Shown: positions 45,901 to 53,328 of the stretch, one piece after another | Numbering within the stretch: the first letter of the stretch is position 1 | Layout of the letters: each line of letters opens with the position of its first letter | Origin: an uncultured Sphingobacteriales bacterium | GTDB lineage: Bacteria > Bacteroidota > Bacteroidia > Chitinophagales > Chitinophagaceae | Direction: 5' to 3' | Assembly (NCBI GenBank): GCA_937991535.1 | Contig: CALKHN010000090.1 | Location: 1 to 64,000, forward strand | DNA length: 64,000 nucleotides | Position numbers and translations under genes: made by a program | Notes under the pieces: generated by a model | What the model was told of the DNA's origin: nothing | Databases searched by the model: none | Seen by the model: only the letters and a program-made list of their open reading frames with translations

Positions 45901-46153
45901 AGCTAATAAAATGGACATAGCTGTTGAGATTGCTTTAGGTATTGACGCAATTATAAAGAACAACCTTTTTGAAAATGGGAAACAGGTAATTGACTGGATT
46001 AAGAATGATGATATCAAAGGGAAAATCACAATTGAGATCGATGATTTATTATTTGATCTTAAAAGCAAATTCGATATAGATTTTGGCTTTGATCACATGG
46101 ATGTATTGATAGCAGATAGTATTAAAGTTGCAGAATCAAAATACAAAGATTAA
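42929..46153 (+). CDS. hsdR: Type I restriction-modification endonuclease subunit HsdR
   Basis: 1074 residues. N-terminal nuclease domain with the PD-(D/E)xK core: Asp153 in RPDIVLFINGIPM and Glu167-Cys-Lys169 in VVIECKSP. SF2 motor: Walker A QGSGKS (348-353), VDEGHRSQYN (motif II), FTGTPLM (motif III), and later TGFDAPINRVLY and LLQAIARVNR (motifs V and VI). C-terminal helical region contacts HsdM. Cuts DNA after translocation when sites are unmethylated. Its ATG overlaps the stop of the PycTM-like gene by one base, and its stop overlaps the next gene's ATG similarly. Confidence 0.95.
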   Translation: MDIPSFKEEHISQIPALQLLIKLGYKYLTPQEALEARSNRCSNVLLESVVKKQLQQINKIEYKNKEFQFTDTNINTAILALRDLPLQDGFTAANKFFYELITLGKSLEQNVLGDKKSFSFKYIDWEHPEKNVYHITEEFEVLRSGRLDNYRPDIVLFINGIPMVVIECKSPTLKTPIDQAVEQSLRNQKDDGIRSLFQYSNIVMGLAVHQAKYGTTSTSKEFWGVWKEQFHAKEEEDNYLLKLQELKNAPLPDTDRTVLFKERFRNVLQYFNDLESKEVIVTEQDKLLFNLCSKDRLLDIIYHFILFDNGEKKICRYQQYFAVKFTLQRIENILPTGARRGGVIWHTQGSGKSLTMVMLAQLIAMDPKIKNPKLLLVTDRVDLDDQITDTFKKCGKQVKQANTGKHLVELLKDKDDGIITTIINKFEAAIKIAEPFNSNNIFVLVDEGHRSQYNNFNVYMQRVFPNACFVAFTGTPLMKREKNTAAKFGGLIDVYSIKDAVEDKAVVPLLYEGRHNVMEVNEKPLDNYFDRVAEDLTEYGKASLKRKFSAKNKIVQSLSFIENTAWDISKHFIDYIQGTGFKGQLVAPNKLSAIRYREVLKEIGKISVELLISAPDTREGDTDVFEESDDKVRAYYKAMMDKYGTQDNYEKSIINGFKKQEEPEIIIVVDKLLTGFDAPINRVLYLTRNLKEHTLLQAIARVNRLAPGKDYGLIIDYYGNLENLDGALKMYSGDDDYDDDDLIGTVTVISKELEKLPQAHSELWDIFKVIKNKYDEPAYEELLSDEERRHTFYEKLSAFVRLLKLALSSVEFANNTAAKQIDKYKADAKFFLGLRVSVKRRFFDELDFKEYEAQVQKLIDKHITTDGEVLKITELVNIFDKEEREAEIEKITGKAAKADHIASRTIKAISIKMNDDPVFYKRLSELIKQAIKDFHNQRISEADYLAKAKDYENTFFTGKRDNVPAALKDNETAIAFYNLTSEEFKESLSSKANKMDIAVEIALGIDAIIKNNLFENGKQVIDWIKNDDIKGKITIEIDDLLFDLKSKFDIDFGFDHMDVLIADSIKVAESKYKD

Positions 46154-46854
46154 TGAAGCAGCAAATACAATATGGCTCAAAGCGTATTGATTTTACATTA
46201 TCTTTTGCTAAAAGAAAATCATTGACCATAAAGGTTCATCCTAATATAAATGTGGAAGTATTAGCCCCATTGGGTAGCGATAAGAAAAAGGTATTAGCAA
46301 AGATAAAATTGAAGGCGCCATGGATACTGAAACAAATTGAGCAATTCAAGACCTATAAGCCTGGCACTCCTCGACGCAGGTTTATAAATGGGGAAACACA
46401 TTTGTATTTAGGTCGTCAGTATCGTTTGAAAATTGTACCGGGTAAGATTAACGTTATCAAAGCTTACCGGGGGCAATTATTTATCCATGCTTCAGACACA
46501 AGTAAAGATGCTTTGGAAAAGCAGTTACAGCAGTGGTATAATCAGAAGGCAACGATTGTATTTACAGAGATGATAAATGAAATATTGCCTCAATTCAAAA
46601 AGTACAAAATCAAACAGCCGGTATTGAACATTCGAAGGATGTCAAAACGTTGGGGAAGTTGCACTCCTGCGGGAAAAATTATTCTGAATACCGAACTAAT
46701 AAAAGCCCCTAAAGGGAGTATTGAATATGTCGTTATACATGAGTTGGCGCACCTCGTCCATCACAACCACACCAAACCTTTCTTTGATTTACAAAATCGC
46801 ATGATGCCTGATTGGAAAAAATGGAAGGATAGATTGGAGTATTTTTTAGCGTAA
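46153..46854 (+). CDS. YgjP-like zinc metallopeptidase domain protein (M48/DUF45)
   Basis: 233 residues with the zinc motif VVIHELAHLVHHNH and a downstream acidic/aromatic tail (MMPDWKKWKDRLEYFL). The family-typical RMSKRWGSCTPAGKIILN segment is present. YgjP-like proteins are regular third partners at the end of type I RM operons, though their role there is unknown. The start overlaps the HsdR stop by one base (TAATG), confirming operon membership. Confidence 0.92.
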   Translation: MKQQIQYGSKRIDFTLSFAKRKSLTIKVHPNINVEVLAPLGSDKKKVLAKIKLKAPWILKQIEQFKTYKPGTPRRRFINGETHLYLGRQYRLKIVPGKINVIKAYRGQLFIHASDTSKDALEKQLQQWYNQKATIVFTEMINEILPQFKKYKIKQPVLNIRRMSKRWGSCTPAGKIILNTELIKAPKGSIEYVVIHELAHLVHHNHTKPFFDLQNRMMPDWKKWKDRLEYFLA

Positions 46855-46882
46855 TGCTGACATATTCCAAGCTTCAAATCAA

Positions 46883-47146
46883 CTACCCAACTTCTGTGTT
46901 TTCCTTAGCTTCAACAGCCGATTTTGCATCTTCAAAGTTGTACCAATTACCATCTTTTGTCTTGTATAATTTGCAGGAAAAATCACCGTGTTCATCTCCC
47001 TTTTTAGTGCAGGAATATTCTTGTAAAGCAACAATGTTATTACCCAAAGCATTCTTTAAATCGTAAGAGGAAACTGAATAATAGTAAACGCTACCGTCTT
47101 CTAATACTTCCTGCCGGCTAAAAATATGCTTTAGGGATTCTCTCAT
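46883..47146 (-). CDS. Small protein convergent with the RM operon, unknown function
   Basis: About 87 residues from the preferred start MRESLKHIF; the frame can be extended to 47188. Sequence is hydrophilic and acidic at the end (KTKDGNWYNFEDAKSAVEAK), with two cysteines (SCTKKGDEHGDFSC). It is convergent with the YgjP-like gene. Upstream lies a near-perfect palindrome at 47197-47217. No family recognised. Confidence 0.5.
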   Translation of the reverse strand: MRESLKHIFSRQEVLEDGSVYYYSVSSYDLKNALGNNIVALQEYSCTKKGDEHGDFSCKLYKTKDGNWYNFEDAKSAVEAKENTEVG

Positions 47147-47196
47147 TCCGCAATAATAATTCAATCTACCAAAAAGTGAAATGAACATTTGATCAC

Positions 47197-47217
47197 ATGG
47201 CTAAATATTAGCCATGC
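47197..47217. promoter_or_regulatory. 21-bp palindrome upstream of minus-strand small gene
   Basis: CATGGCTAA and TTAGCCATG flank a 3-nt ATA centre, a perfect 9-bp inverted repeat 51 bp upstream of the preferred start. It could bind a dimeric regulator or form a hairpin in the mRNA leader. No T-run follows. Confidence 0.4.
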
Positions 47218-47434
47218 AAAACTGGCTTTTGGTATAGTATTTTGACCCTTTCAGGTATTGGATTTACCGTAAAAAATGGTGCGTTGTGATTGTTGAAAAT
47301 CTAATTTTATTATTGTCCTTCTTCTGTCTTGTGCGATTTCATAGGCTGCATACTTTGGAATACTTCAAAACAAACTTTCTAGATTCACTAACGATAAATC
47401 TTTACCAAGGCGAAATGTGCCGGGTCTTGCACAT

Positions 47435-47474
47435 GGCAAGATGTACAAACGTTATACGTTTGGGTCATCTTGCC
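47435..47474. other. Candidate oriT: long inverted repeat upstream of MobC/relaxase
   Basis: GGCAAGATG (47435-47443) pairs with CATCTTGCC (47466-47474). Inside, CAAACG and CGTTTG form a second palindrome around TTATA. It lies 73 bp upstream of the MobC-like gene and is followed by a GC-rich stretch (CTCCGGAGTCGCTTCGGG) unlike the surrounding AT-rich DNA. Inverted repeats beside a nick region upstream of mob genes are the usual plan for transfer origins. The nick site cannot be placed from sequence alone. Confidence 0.55.
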
Positions 47475-47546
47475 CTTCGCTCCGGAGTCGCTTCGGGATT
47501 GTGAAAGACATTATAAATTGAAACAGACTTTTTAAAACTCAAGAAT

Positions 47547-47942
47547 ATGAGGAAGCAGGAAAACGAAGTGAGAAATAAAATGGTGGTTGTGAGGATGAAC
47601 AATTCCGAATTTGAAAAGGTGGAAAATCTAAGAAAGAAAACCACCGAGAGATACCTCAGCAGCTATATAAGAAAGCTGTCTTTGGAAAAGCCAGTTATAG
47701 TAAAGTATCGTAACCAGTCAGCAGATGATTTTTTAAAAGAGATGTTAGGGCTAAAAAAAGAGTTGAATGGTATCGGCAACAATTTTAACCAGGCAGTTCA
47801 CAAATTGCACTTGCTGGATAAGATACCGGATTTCAGGGTTTGGGTGAACCAGTATGATGGGTTACAAAAGAGCTTATTGAGTAAGGTGGAAGAAATAAAA
47901 TTAAAGGTGAGTCAACTCTATGAACAATGGTTGCAAAAATAA
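47547..47942 (+). CDS. Relaxosome accessory protein, MobC-like
   Basis: 131 residues, basic. The N-terminal ribbon-helix-helix-like part (NKMVVVRMNNSEFEKVENLR, then RYLSSYIRKLSLE) and the C-terminal ELNGIGNNFNQAVHKLH segment match plasmid mobilization accessory proteins, which bind oriT and assist the relaxase. It overlaps the relaxase start by 16 bp and lies directly downstream of the candidate oriT. Confidence 0.85.
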   Translation: MRKQENEVRNKMVVVRMNNSEFEKVENLRKKTTERYLSSYIRKLSLEKPVIVKYRNQSADDFLKEMLGLKKELNGIGNNFNQAVHKLHLLDKIPDFRVWVNQYDGLQKSLLSKVEEIKLKVSQLYEQWLQK

Positions 47943-49204
47943 CCATACCGAAAAGTATTGAAGCTGCACTAAACTACAACGAAAAGAAAGTGCAAAAAAG
48001 AAATGCAGTTTGTTTACATGCAGCTAATTATTTAAACGAAGCAAAGGACATGAACTTCTATCAAAAATTAAATGGCTTTGAACAACTAAATAGTTTGAAT
48101 GACAGGGCGACAACAAAAACGCTTCATGTATCACTAAACTTTGACCCTTCAGAAAAAATAGCTGATGAAAAGCTTTTAAAGATTGCAGAATTGTACATGA
48201 ATAAAATTGGATTCGGCGAGCAGCCATTTATTGTTTATAAACATGAAGATGCAGGGCATCCACATATTCACATTGTAAGCACTACCATTAAATCAGATGG
48301 CAGCAGGATTAACACCCACAACATTGGTAGGAATCAATCTGAAAAAGCAAGGAAAGAAATAGAGCAACAGTATGGATTGATAAAAGCAGAACGGCAACAG
48401 CAATTAATGAAGCCTGGCATCAAGCCGGTGGATGCACAAAAAGCCTTGTATGGAAAATCTGAGACAAAACGTAGTATTTCAAATGTGGTGGGTGCAGTAT
48501 TTAGTCAATACAAGTTTACTTCCTTACCTGAATTTAATGCAGCTTTAAAAAAATTCAATGTTATTGCAGACAGAGGCAAAGAAGAAGGAAGGATTTACAA
48601 GAACCGTGGACTGGTTTACCGCATTTTGGATGCGGATGGAAATAAGGTTGGAGTACCTATCAAAGCAAGTTCTATCGGATGCAAACCAATCTTAGACAAT
48701 TTGGAGAAGAAATTCGCCTCAACCGAAGTTGCAAAAGAACCGTTGAAACAAAGAACTAAAAACACCATTGACGAATGTTTACAATCATCACCCGGCAGTA
48801 TCAAAAATTTAGTAGCGACTTTGAATCAAAAAAATATTTATACCGTACTTAGACAAAATGCAGAAGGAAGATTGTATGGTATCACTTTCGTTGACAACCA
48901 AAACAAAGTTGTTTTCAATGGTAGCGATTTGGGTAAAGGATACAGTGCTGCTGCTTTGCAAAGCAGACTGGTGACAGGCAATGAAAAATCGCTAACACAA
49001 GATGAAACAAAAGGCAGCAGCTCCGCTGGAACGAAACCCAAAGAAATAGGCCAGCAAAAACACCAGGAAAAAACAATTACGCCAATTGTCAAAAGCGAAA
49101 GCTTATTGGATATACTGCTATCCACTAAAGAGCAATTCGATAATACTCCATCTGGTTTGCTCAAAAAGAAAAGAAAGAAAAAGAGAAAGAATCATGATTT
49201 ATAA
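47927..49204 (+). CDS. HUH relaxase of mobilizable element (MobA/BmgA-like)
   Basis: 425 residues. The relaxase domain has a putative N-terminal Tyr (LNYNEKKV), a 3H/HUH metal motif HEDAGHPHIHIVSTT (His111, His113, His115) and the SDGSRINTHNIGR segment typical of Bacteroidota mobilization nucleases. The C-terminal part is long and lysine-rich, ending KKKRKKKRKNHDL. It nicks oriT and leads the strand into the recipient. Overlaps the MobC-like gene by 16 bp; followed 17 bp on by the coupling protein gene. Confidence 0.9.
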   Translation: MVAKITIPKSIEAALNYNEKKVQKRNAVCLHAANYLNEAKDMNFYQKLNGFEQLNSLNDRATTKTLHVSLNFDPSEKIADEKLLKIAELYMNKIGFGEQPFIVYKHEDAGHPHIHIVSTTIKSDGSRINTHNIGRNQSEKARKEIEQQYGLIKAERQQQLMKPGIKPVDAQKALYGKSETKRSISNVVGAVFSQYKFTSLPEFNAALKKFNVIADRGKEEGRIYKNRGLVYRILDADGNKVGVPIKASSIGCKPILDNLEKKFASTEVAKEPLKQRTKNTIDECLQSSPGSIKNLVATLNQKNIYTVLRQNAEGRLYGITFVDNQNKVVFNGSDLGKGYSAAALQSRLVTGNEKSLTQDETKGSSSAGTKPKEIGQQKHQEKTITPIVKSESLLDILLSTKEQFDNTPSGLLKKKRKKKRKNHDL

Positions 49205-49221
49205 AACTTAAAATAGATGTT

Positions 49222-51174
49222 ATGTCACTTACTGGAGAGAATGAACAGGGGCTACGGAAAATAGTTGACCTGACAAGGTTTGCGAGCATCTTTATCTTGC
49301 TGCTGCATTTTTATTATTACTGCTACATAGCGTTTGAGCAATGGGGAATTAAAAGCACCATTACTGATAGGCTTATGACAAATATTATGCACACAGGTTT
49401 GTTCAGCAGCCAACACATTTCCAAGTTTTTAGCGATTGGATTACTAGTGATTTCATTGCTTGGAGCACAAGGAAAGAAAGATGAAAAAATTAACTGGGGA
49501 AGTATTGCTGCTTATTTACTGATTGGTATGTTGCTTTTCTTCAGCAGTGGAATGTTATTCCGATTAAATTACTCTTTAGAGAATATTGCTATTATTTACA
49601 TGGTTGTAACTGGCATTGGTTTTTTACTAATACTGGCTGGTGGAAATTTACTCAGCCGTTTAATAAGACTTAATTTATCCAATGATGTTTTCAATTCACT
49701 AAACGAAACATTTCCGCAAGAAGAAAGGTTACTAACCAATGAGTATTCTATCAATCTCACAGCTCGGTATAATCTGAAGGGACGGATAAGAAAAAGTTGG
49801 ATAAATATTATCAATCCTTTCCGTGGATTATTGGTCATTGGAAGTCCGGGTGCTGGTAAGAGTTGGTTTGTTATTCAGCATGTAATCAAACAGCATATTG
49901 AAAAGGGCTTTGCAATGTTTGTATATGATTTCAAATATGATGACCTTTCTAAAATAGTTTACAACTGGCTTCAGCAAAACGAACACAACTATCAGGTGAA
50001 GCCTTCTTTCTATGTAATCAACTTTGATAACCTTTCTATTTCGCATCGCTGTAACCCACTTGATCCAAACACTATGAATGATATTACGGATGCAACAGAA
50101 TCTGCCAGAACAATTCTTTTAGGGTTAAACAGGGAATGGATTAATAAGCAGGGAGATTTCTTTGTAGAATCACCTATCAATTTTGTTACAGCCATCATTT
50201 GGTTTTTAAGAAAATATGAAGATGGAAAATATTGCACCCTTCCACATGTAATAGAACTGATGCAGGCACAGTATGAAGAACTGTTTCCTGTACTAAATAC
50301 CCAGCCGGAAATTGAAGTGCTGGTAAACCCTTTCATCACGGCTTATCAAAACGATGCTATGGATCAATTAGAAGGTCAGGTTGCTTCTGCAAAAATTGGC
50401 ATGGCGAGGTTGGCTTCACCACAATTGTATTGGGTGCTGTCAGGCAACGATTTTACATTAGACATCAACAACCCCAAACACCCTAAAATTGTTTGTGTAG
50501 GTAACAACCCTGAAAAGCAACAAATCTATGGAGCAGTATTATCGCTTTACATTTCAAGACTGATCAGGCAGGTGAACCGAAAAGGAATGCTGAAATGCAG
50601 CCTGGTATTCGATGAGTTTCCCACTATTTATTTCAACAACATGGATAGTTTAATAGCAACGGCAAGGAGCAACAAAGTTGCCACCACATTAGCTATGCAG
50701 GATTTTAGCCAGCTAAAAAAAGATTACGGAAAAGAGCAAGCAGATGTTATTGTGAATATCACCGGAAATATCATCAGCGGCCAGGTGATGGGAGAAACTT
50801 CCAAACTGTTATCGGAACGTTTCGGCAAAATAATGCAGGATAGGCAGAGTGTTTCCGTAAACCGTACGGATACTTCAATCAGCCACTCCAAACAATTGGA
50901 CAGCGCCATACCTGCTTCCAAAATTGCCGCTCTTTCTTCGGGTGAATTTGTGGGTCTTGTTGCTGACAACCCTGATGAAAAAATTAAGCTGAAGATGTTT
51001 CATGCTGAGATTATTAACGATGCTGTTAAACTGAATGAGGAGGTGGGCAGGTATACAGAGATACCTGTCGTATCTAATGTTACTCAGCAGCAGGTGCTTG
51101 ATAATTACTACCAGGTAAAAGTTGAGGTGAAGCGCCTGATTGGGGAAGAAGTGGAGAGGTTGAAGAGGATTTAA
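49222..51174 (+). CDS. TraG/VirD4-type coupling protein (MobC of Bacteroides nomenclature)
   Basis: 650 residues with four N-terminal membrane segments (about 15-145) and a RecA-like ATPase domain: Walker A GSPGAGKS (207-214) and Walker B LVFDEFPTIYF with downstream LAMQDFSQLKKDY. It links the relaxosome to a type IV secretion channel. The island has no complete channel genes of its own in this window, so it would need a helper element. Contiguous with the relaxase gene. Confidence 0.92.
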   Translation: MSLTGENEQGLRKIVDLTRFASIFILLLHFYYYCYIAFEQWGIKSTITDRLMTNIMHTGLFSSQHISKFLAIGLLVISLLGAQGKKDEKINWGSIAAYLLIGMLLFFSSGMLFRLNYSLENIAIIYMVVTGIGFLLILAGGNLLSRLIRLNLSNDVFNSLNETFPQEERLLTNEYSINLTARYNLKGRIRKSWINIINPFRGLLVIGSPGAGKSWFVIQHVIKQHIEKGFAMFVYDFKYDDLSKIVYNWLQQNEHNYQVKPSFYVINFDNLSISHRCNPLDPNTMNDITDATESARTILLGLNREWINKQGDFFVESPINFVTAIIWFLRKYEDGKYCTLPHVIELMQAQYEELFPVLNTQPEIEVLVNPFITAYQNDAMDQLEGQVASAKIGMARLASPQLYWVLSGNDFTLDINNPKHPKIVCVGNNPEKQQIYGAVLSLYISRLIRQVNRKGMLKCSLVFDEFPTIYFNNMDSLIATARSNKVATTLAMQDFSQLKKDYGKEQADVIVNITGNIISGQVMGETSKLLSERFGKIMQDRQSVSVNRTDTSISHSKQLDSAIPASKIAALSSGEFVGLVADNPDEKIKLKMFHAEIINDAVKLNEEVGRYTEIPVVSNVTQQQVLDNYYQVKVEVKRLIGEEVERLKRI

Positions 51175-51223
51175 ATGTCATAGATGATATTTACCATAAA
51201 TTGATGTTTTGGCTAAAAACCGT

Positions 51224-51409
51224 TTAAACACCTTTCATCAATTCGATGAATTTTTCATTAAACCCATTTTCGACTTTCCAGGTCTTATTCTTACTATGAA
51301 AGATGCAATATCCATCAGGGTCAATCGGAAGGCTTTTGGTTTCGGGAAATCTGGATGAGTGTTCTACATAAAATGCAGGATAAATACAGGGAGCGCCTGT
51401 TAAAATTAT
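51224..51409 (-). pseudogene. C-terminal gene remnant without start
   Basis: On the minus strand a 62-codon stretch ends at a TAA (51224-51226) and is bounded upstream by a TGA. It has no in-frame ATG near its beginning. The residues (APCIYPAFYVEHSS, SLPIDPDGYCIFHSKNKTWK) look like real protein with many aromatics and no low complexity. Probably the end of a gene cut by rearrangement between the mob genes and HipBA. Family not recognised. Confidence 0.5.
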
Positions 51410-51470
51410 TCAACGGAATTATTAAAGTGTACAGAGGTACCTGTATTGGAAACGTATTTGCCTAAGAACA

Positions 51471-51497
51471 GTTTGTGAGTATTATATACTCACAAAC
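51471..51497. repeat. 27-nt perfect palindrome (arms of 12 around TAT)
   Basis: GTTTGTGAGTAT and ATACTCACAAAC surround TAT; a T-run follows closely on the plus strand, so it may terminate transcription. Shares the core GTGAGTA...TACTCAC with 51580-51620, about 100 bp away. Confidence 0.65.
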
Positions 51498-51579
51498 CAC
51501 TTTTTGGTCCCTAATGCCTGCGGATACTGTATTTATCAAGGAAATATGTACCGCATAGGTTTTTAACCAAAGCTTTGCC

Positions 51580-51620
51580 AATAAGGCTATGTGAGTACTA
51601 TGTACTCACACAGCCTTATT
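51580..51620. repeat. 41-nt palindrome (arms of 19 with one mismatch)
   Basis: The arms run AATAAGGCTaTGTGAGTAC and GTACTCACAcAGCCTTATT around TAT. It has the same core as the palindrome at 51471-51497. Lies between the mob genes and HipBA. Paired palindromes sharing a core suggest a repetitive element family or tandem terminators. Confidence 0.7.
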
Positions 51621-51680
51621 GATTGCTCATATCCTCTAGGTCGGCCAGCACTATTAAATATGTGGTAATTTAATAAAATA

Positions 51681-51725
51681 TTGGATATTTTCAACAATTA
51701 ACATATATTTGCGGATAATATCCAA
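51681..51725 (+). promoter_or_regulatory. HipBA promoter with HipB-like operators
   Basis: TATATTTG (51704-51711) is an exact TAnnTTTG -7 box. TTGG (51681-51684) lies 19 bp upstream and resembles the -33 element. TTGGATATT (51681-51689) is the inverse of AATATCCAA (51717-51725), and GGATAATATCC (51713-51723) is itself a palindrome. The GGATA/TATCC half-sites recall those bound by E. coli HipB. Overlap with promoter elements fits autorepression. Confidence 0.65.
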
Positions 51726-51730
51726 CAAAT

Positions 51731-52021
51731 ATGGACAGAAGAAAGCAAATATTATTTCCAAAATACCAAAAAATGCTGGAAAAGCTGGGTGAAAATATCA
51801 AGCTGGCCCGAAAGCGCAGGAAGTTGACCACCATACAGGTGGCCGAACGTGCCGATATTAACCGATCTACACTTACAGAAATAGAGAAAGGAAATCCCAG
51901 TGTGTCCATGGGTGCATATTTTAATACACTCCGGGTGTTTGGATTGCAGGATGATTTTTTAAAATTGGCGGCTGATGACGAATACGGTAGAAAATTACAG
52001 GATATTGAACTCGTAAAATAA
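51731..52021 (+). CDS. hipB: HipB-like antitoxin (XRE family)
   Basis: 96 residues with a Cro/C1 helix-turn-helix (NIKLARKRRKLTTIQVAERA followed by INRSTLTEIEKGNPSVSMGA). It is encoded immediately before HipA, whose start is 11 bp downstream, and probably binds the palindromic sites at the promoter to repress both genes. Antitoxin of a type II persistence module. Confidence 0.9.
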   Translation: MDRRKQILFPKYQKMLEKLGENIKLARKRRKLTTIQVAERADINRSTLTEIEKGNPSVSMGAYFNTLRVFGLQDDFLKLAADDEYGRKLQDIELVK

Positions 52022-52032
52022 ATAACGTAGAA

Positions 52033-53286
52033 GTGGCCGACAATAAAACAGATATATGGGTGTATGCACATTGGGTAGGAATGCCCGAGCCTAAATGCAT
52101 TGGAATCCTTTCGGCCCACCAGGCCAAGGGAAGGAAAGCTTTTAGTTTTGAGTATGATAAGGAATGGATCAGGTCGAAACCACAAATGTTATTAGATCCC
52201 GAAATACAATGGTATACGGGCCCACAGTTTTCAAACAAAGAAGAAAACTTTGGGATATTTCTTGATTCGATGCCGGATACCTGGGGAAGAACTTTAATGA
52301 AAAAACGCGCTGCCCAAAAAGCAAAAGAAGAGGGTAAGCCTGTTCCTACTTTATACGATATCGATTTTTTATTGGGGGTTTATGATGAAAACAGGATGGG
52401 TGCTTTAAGATTTAAACTGGACCCTGACGGACCTTTTTTAGATGATGATCATGAAGCTGCAGCGCCACCTTTATACGATATCAGGGAATTACAGCATGCC
52501 GCTGATATAATAGAATCTGATGCAGATAATAAGGATGTAAAAAAATGGATCGCTATGCTGATGGCCCCGGGGTCTGCTTTAGGTGGCGCCAGGCCCAAGG
52601 CAAATATCCTTGATGAGGATGGCCACCCAATGATCGCTAAATTTCCCTCAAGAAATGATACTATTGATAAAGCAGCATGGGAATTTCTTGCATACAGATT
52701 AGCGCTGCAGGCAGGCATTGAAATGACAGCATCAAAGATTCAGCATATCGCAGGTAGGTACAATACTTTTTTTACTAAACGATTTGACAGGATTGCCGGA
52801 GAACGGGTACATTTTGCTTCTGCAATGACGATGACCAACAATAACGAAGACACGATAAGAGACAACCCGGCTAGCTATCTTGACCTGGCAGAATTCATTC
52901 AATACTCAGGAGCTAATATACAGGCGGACCTACATCAATTATGGAGGCGTATAGTTTTTAATATTGCCATTTCCAATACAGATGACCATTTAAGAAATCA
53001 TGGATTTATTTTAAAAGATAAAGGATGGCAACTTTCACCAGCATACGATATTAATCCTTCTATTGATAAGGATGGCCTTGCTCTTAATATTGACCAGGAT
53101 GATAATTCTCTTGACTTTAACCTGGCCAAAAGTGTTGGCCAATACTTTCAATTAACTATTCCGCAAATGGATGCCATAATTGAAGAAGTAATTTCTATGG
53201 TACGAAACTGGAAAGCTCTAGCCAATGAAATAGGAATACCAAGAGCAGAACAGGAGTTAATGGAACCGGCATTCCGTTATTTATAA
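52033..53286 (+). CDS. hipA: HipA-family serine/threonine kinase toxin
   Basis: 417 residues, with a GTG start placed 11 bp after hipB. Recognisable HipA segments are EENFGIFLDSMPDTWGRTLM (N-terminal couple domain), LGGARPKANI (phosphate-binding region), the kinase catalytic loop ISNTDDHLRNHGF and the metal-binding stretch LSPAYDINPS. HipA kinases phosphorylate glutamyl-tRNA synthetase or another target to stop translation. Together with HipB it forms a toxin-antitoxin unit on the mobile island, consistent with element stability or defence. Confidence 0.92.
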   Translation: MADNKTDIWVYAHWVGMPEPKCIGILSAHQAKGRKAFSFEYDKEWIRSKPQMLLDPEIQWYTGPQFSNKEENFGIFLDSMPDTWGRTLMKKRAAQKAKEEGKPVPTLYDIDFLLGVYDENRMGALRFKLDPDGPFLDDDHEAAAPPLYDIRELQHAADIIESDADNKDVKKWIAMLMAPGSALGGARPKANILDEDGHPMIAKFPSRNDTIDKAAWEFLAYRLALQAGIEMTASKIQHIAGRYNTFFTKRFDRIAGERVHFASAMTMTNNNEDTIRDNPASYLDLAEFIQYSGANIQADLHQLWRRIVFNIAISNTDDHLRNHGFILKDKGWQLSPAYDINPSIDKDGLALNIDQDDNSLDFNLAKSVGQYFQLTIPQMDAIIEEVISMVRNWKALANEIGIPRAEQELMEPAFRYL

Positions 53287-53328
53287 ATCAATAAGATTGT
53301 TTAGCTATTTTCATTCTATTTTCTAATC

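Larger units (their letters stand above)
47189..47546. other. Intergenic region upstream of mobilization genes
   Basis: 358 bp between the small minus-strand gene and the MobC-like gene. A plus-strand frame (47286-47504) is a shadow and overlaps the hairpin. The region contains the 47197-47217 palindrome and the candidate oriT hairpin. Confidence 0.55.
51175..51730. other. Intergenic region between mob genes and HipBA
   Basis: 556 bp. Holds the C-terminal gene remnant (51224-51409), two related palindromes (51471-51497 and 51580-51620) and the HipBA promoter-operator (51681-51725). No other gene was seen. Confidence 0.55.
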
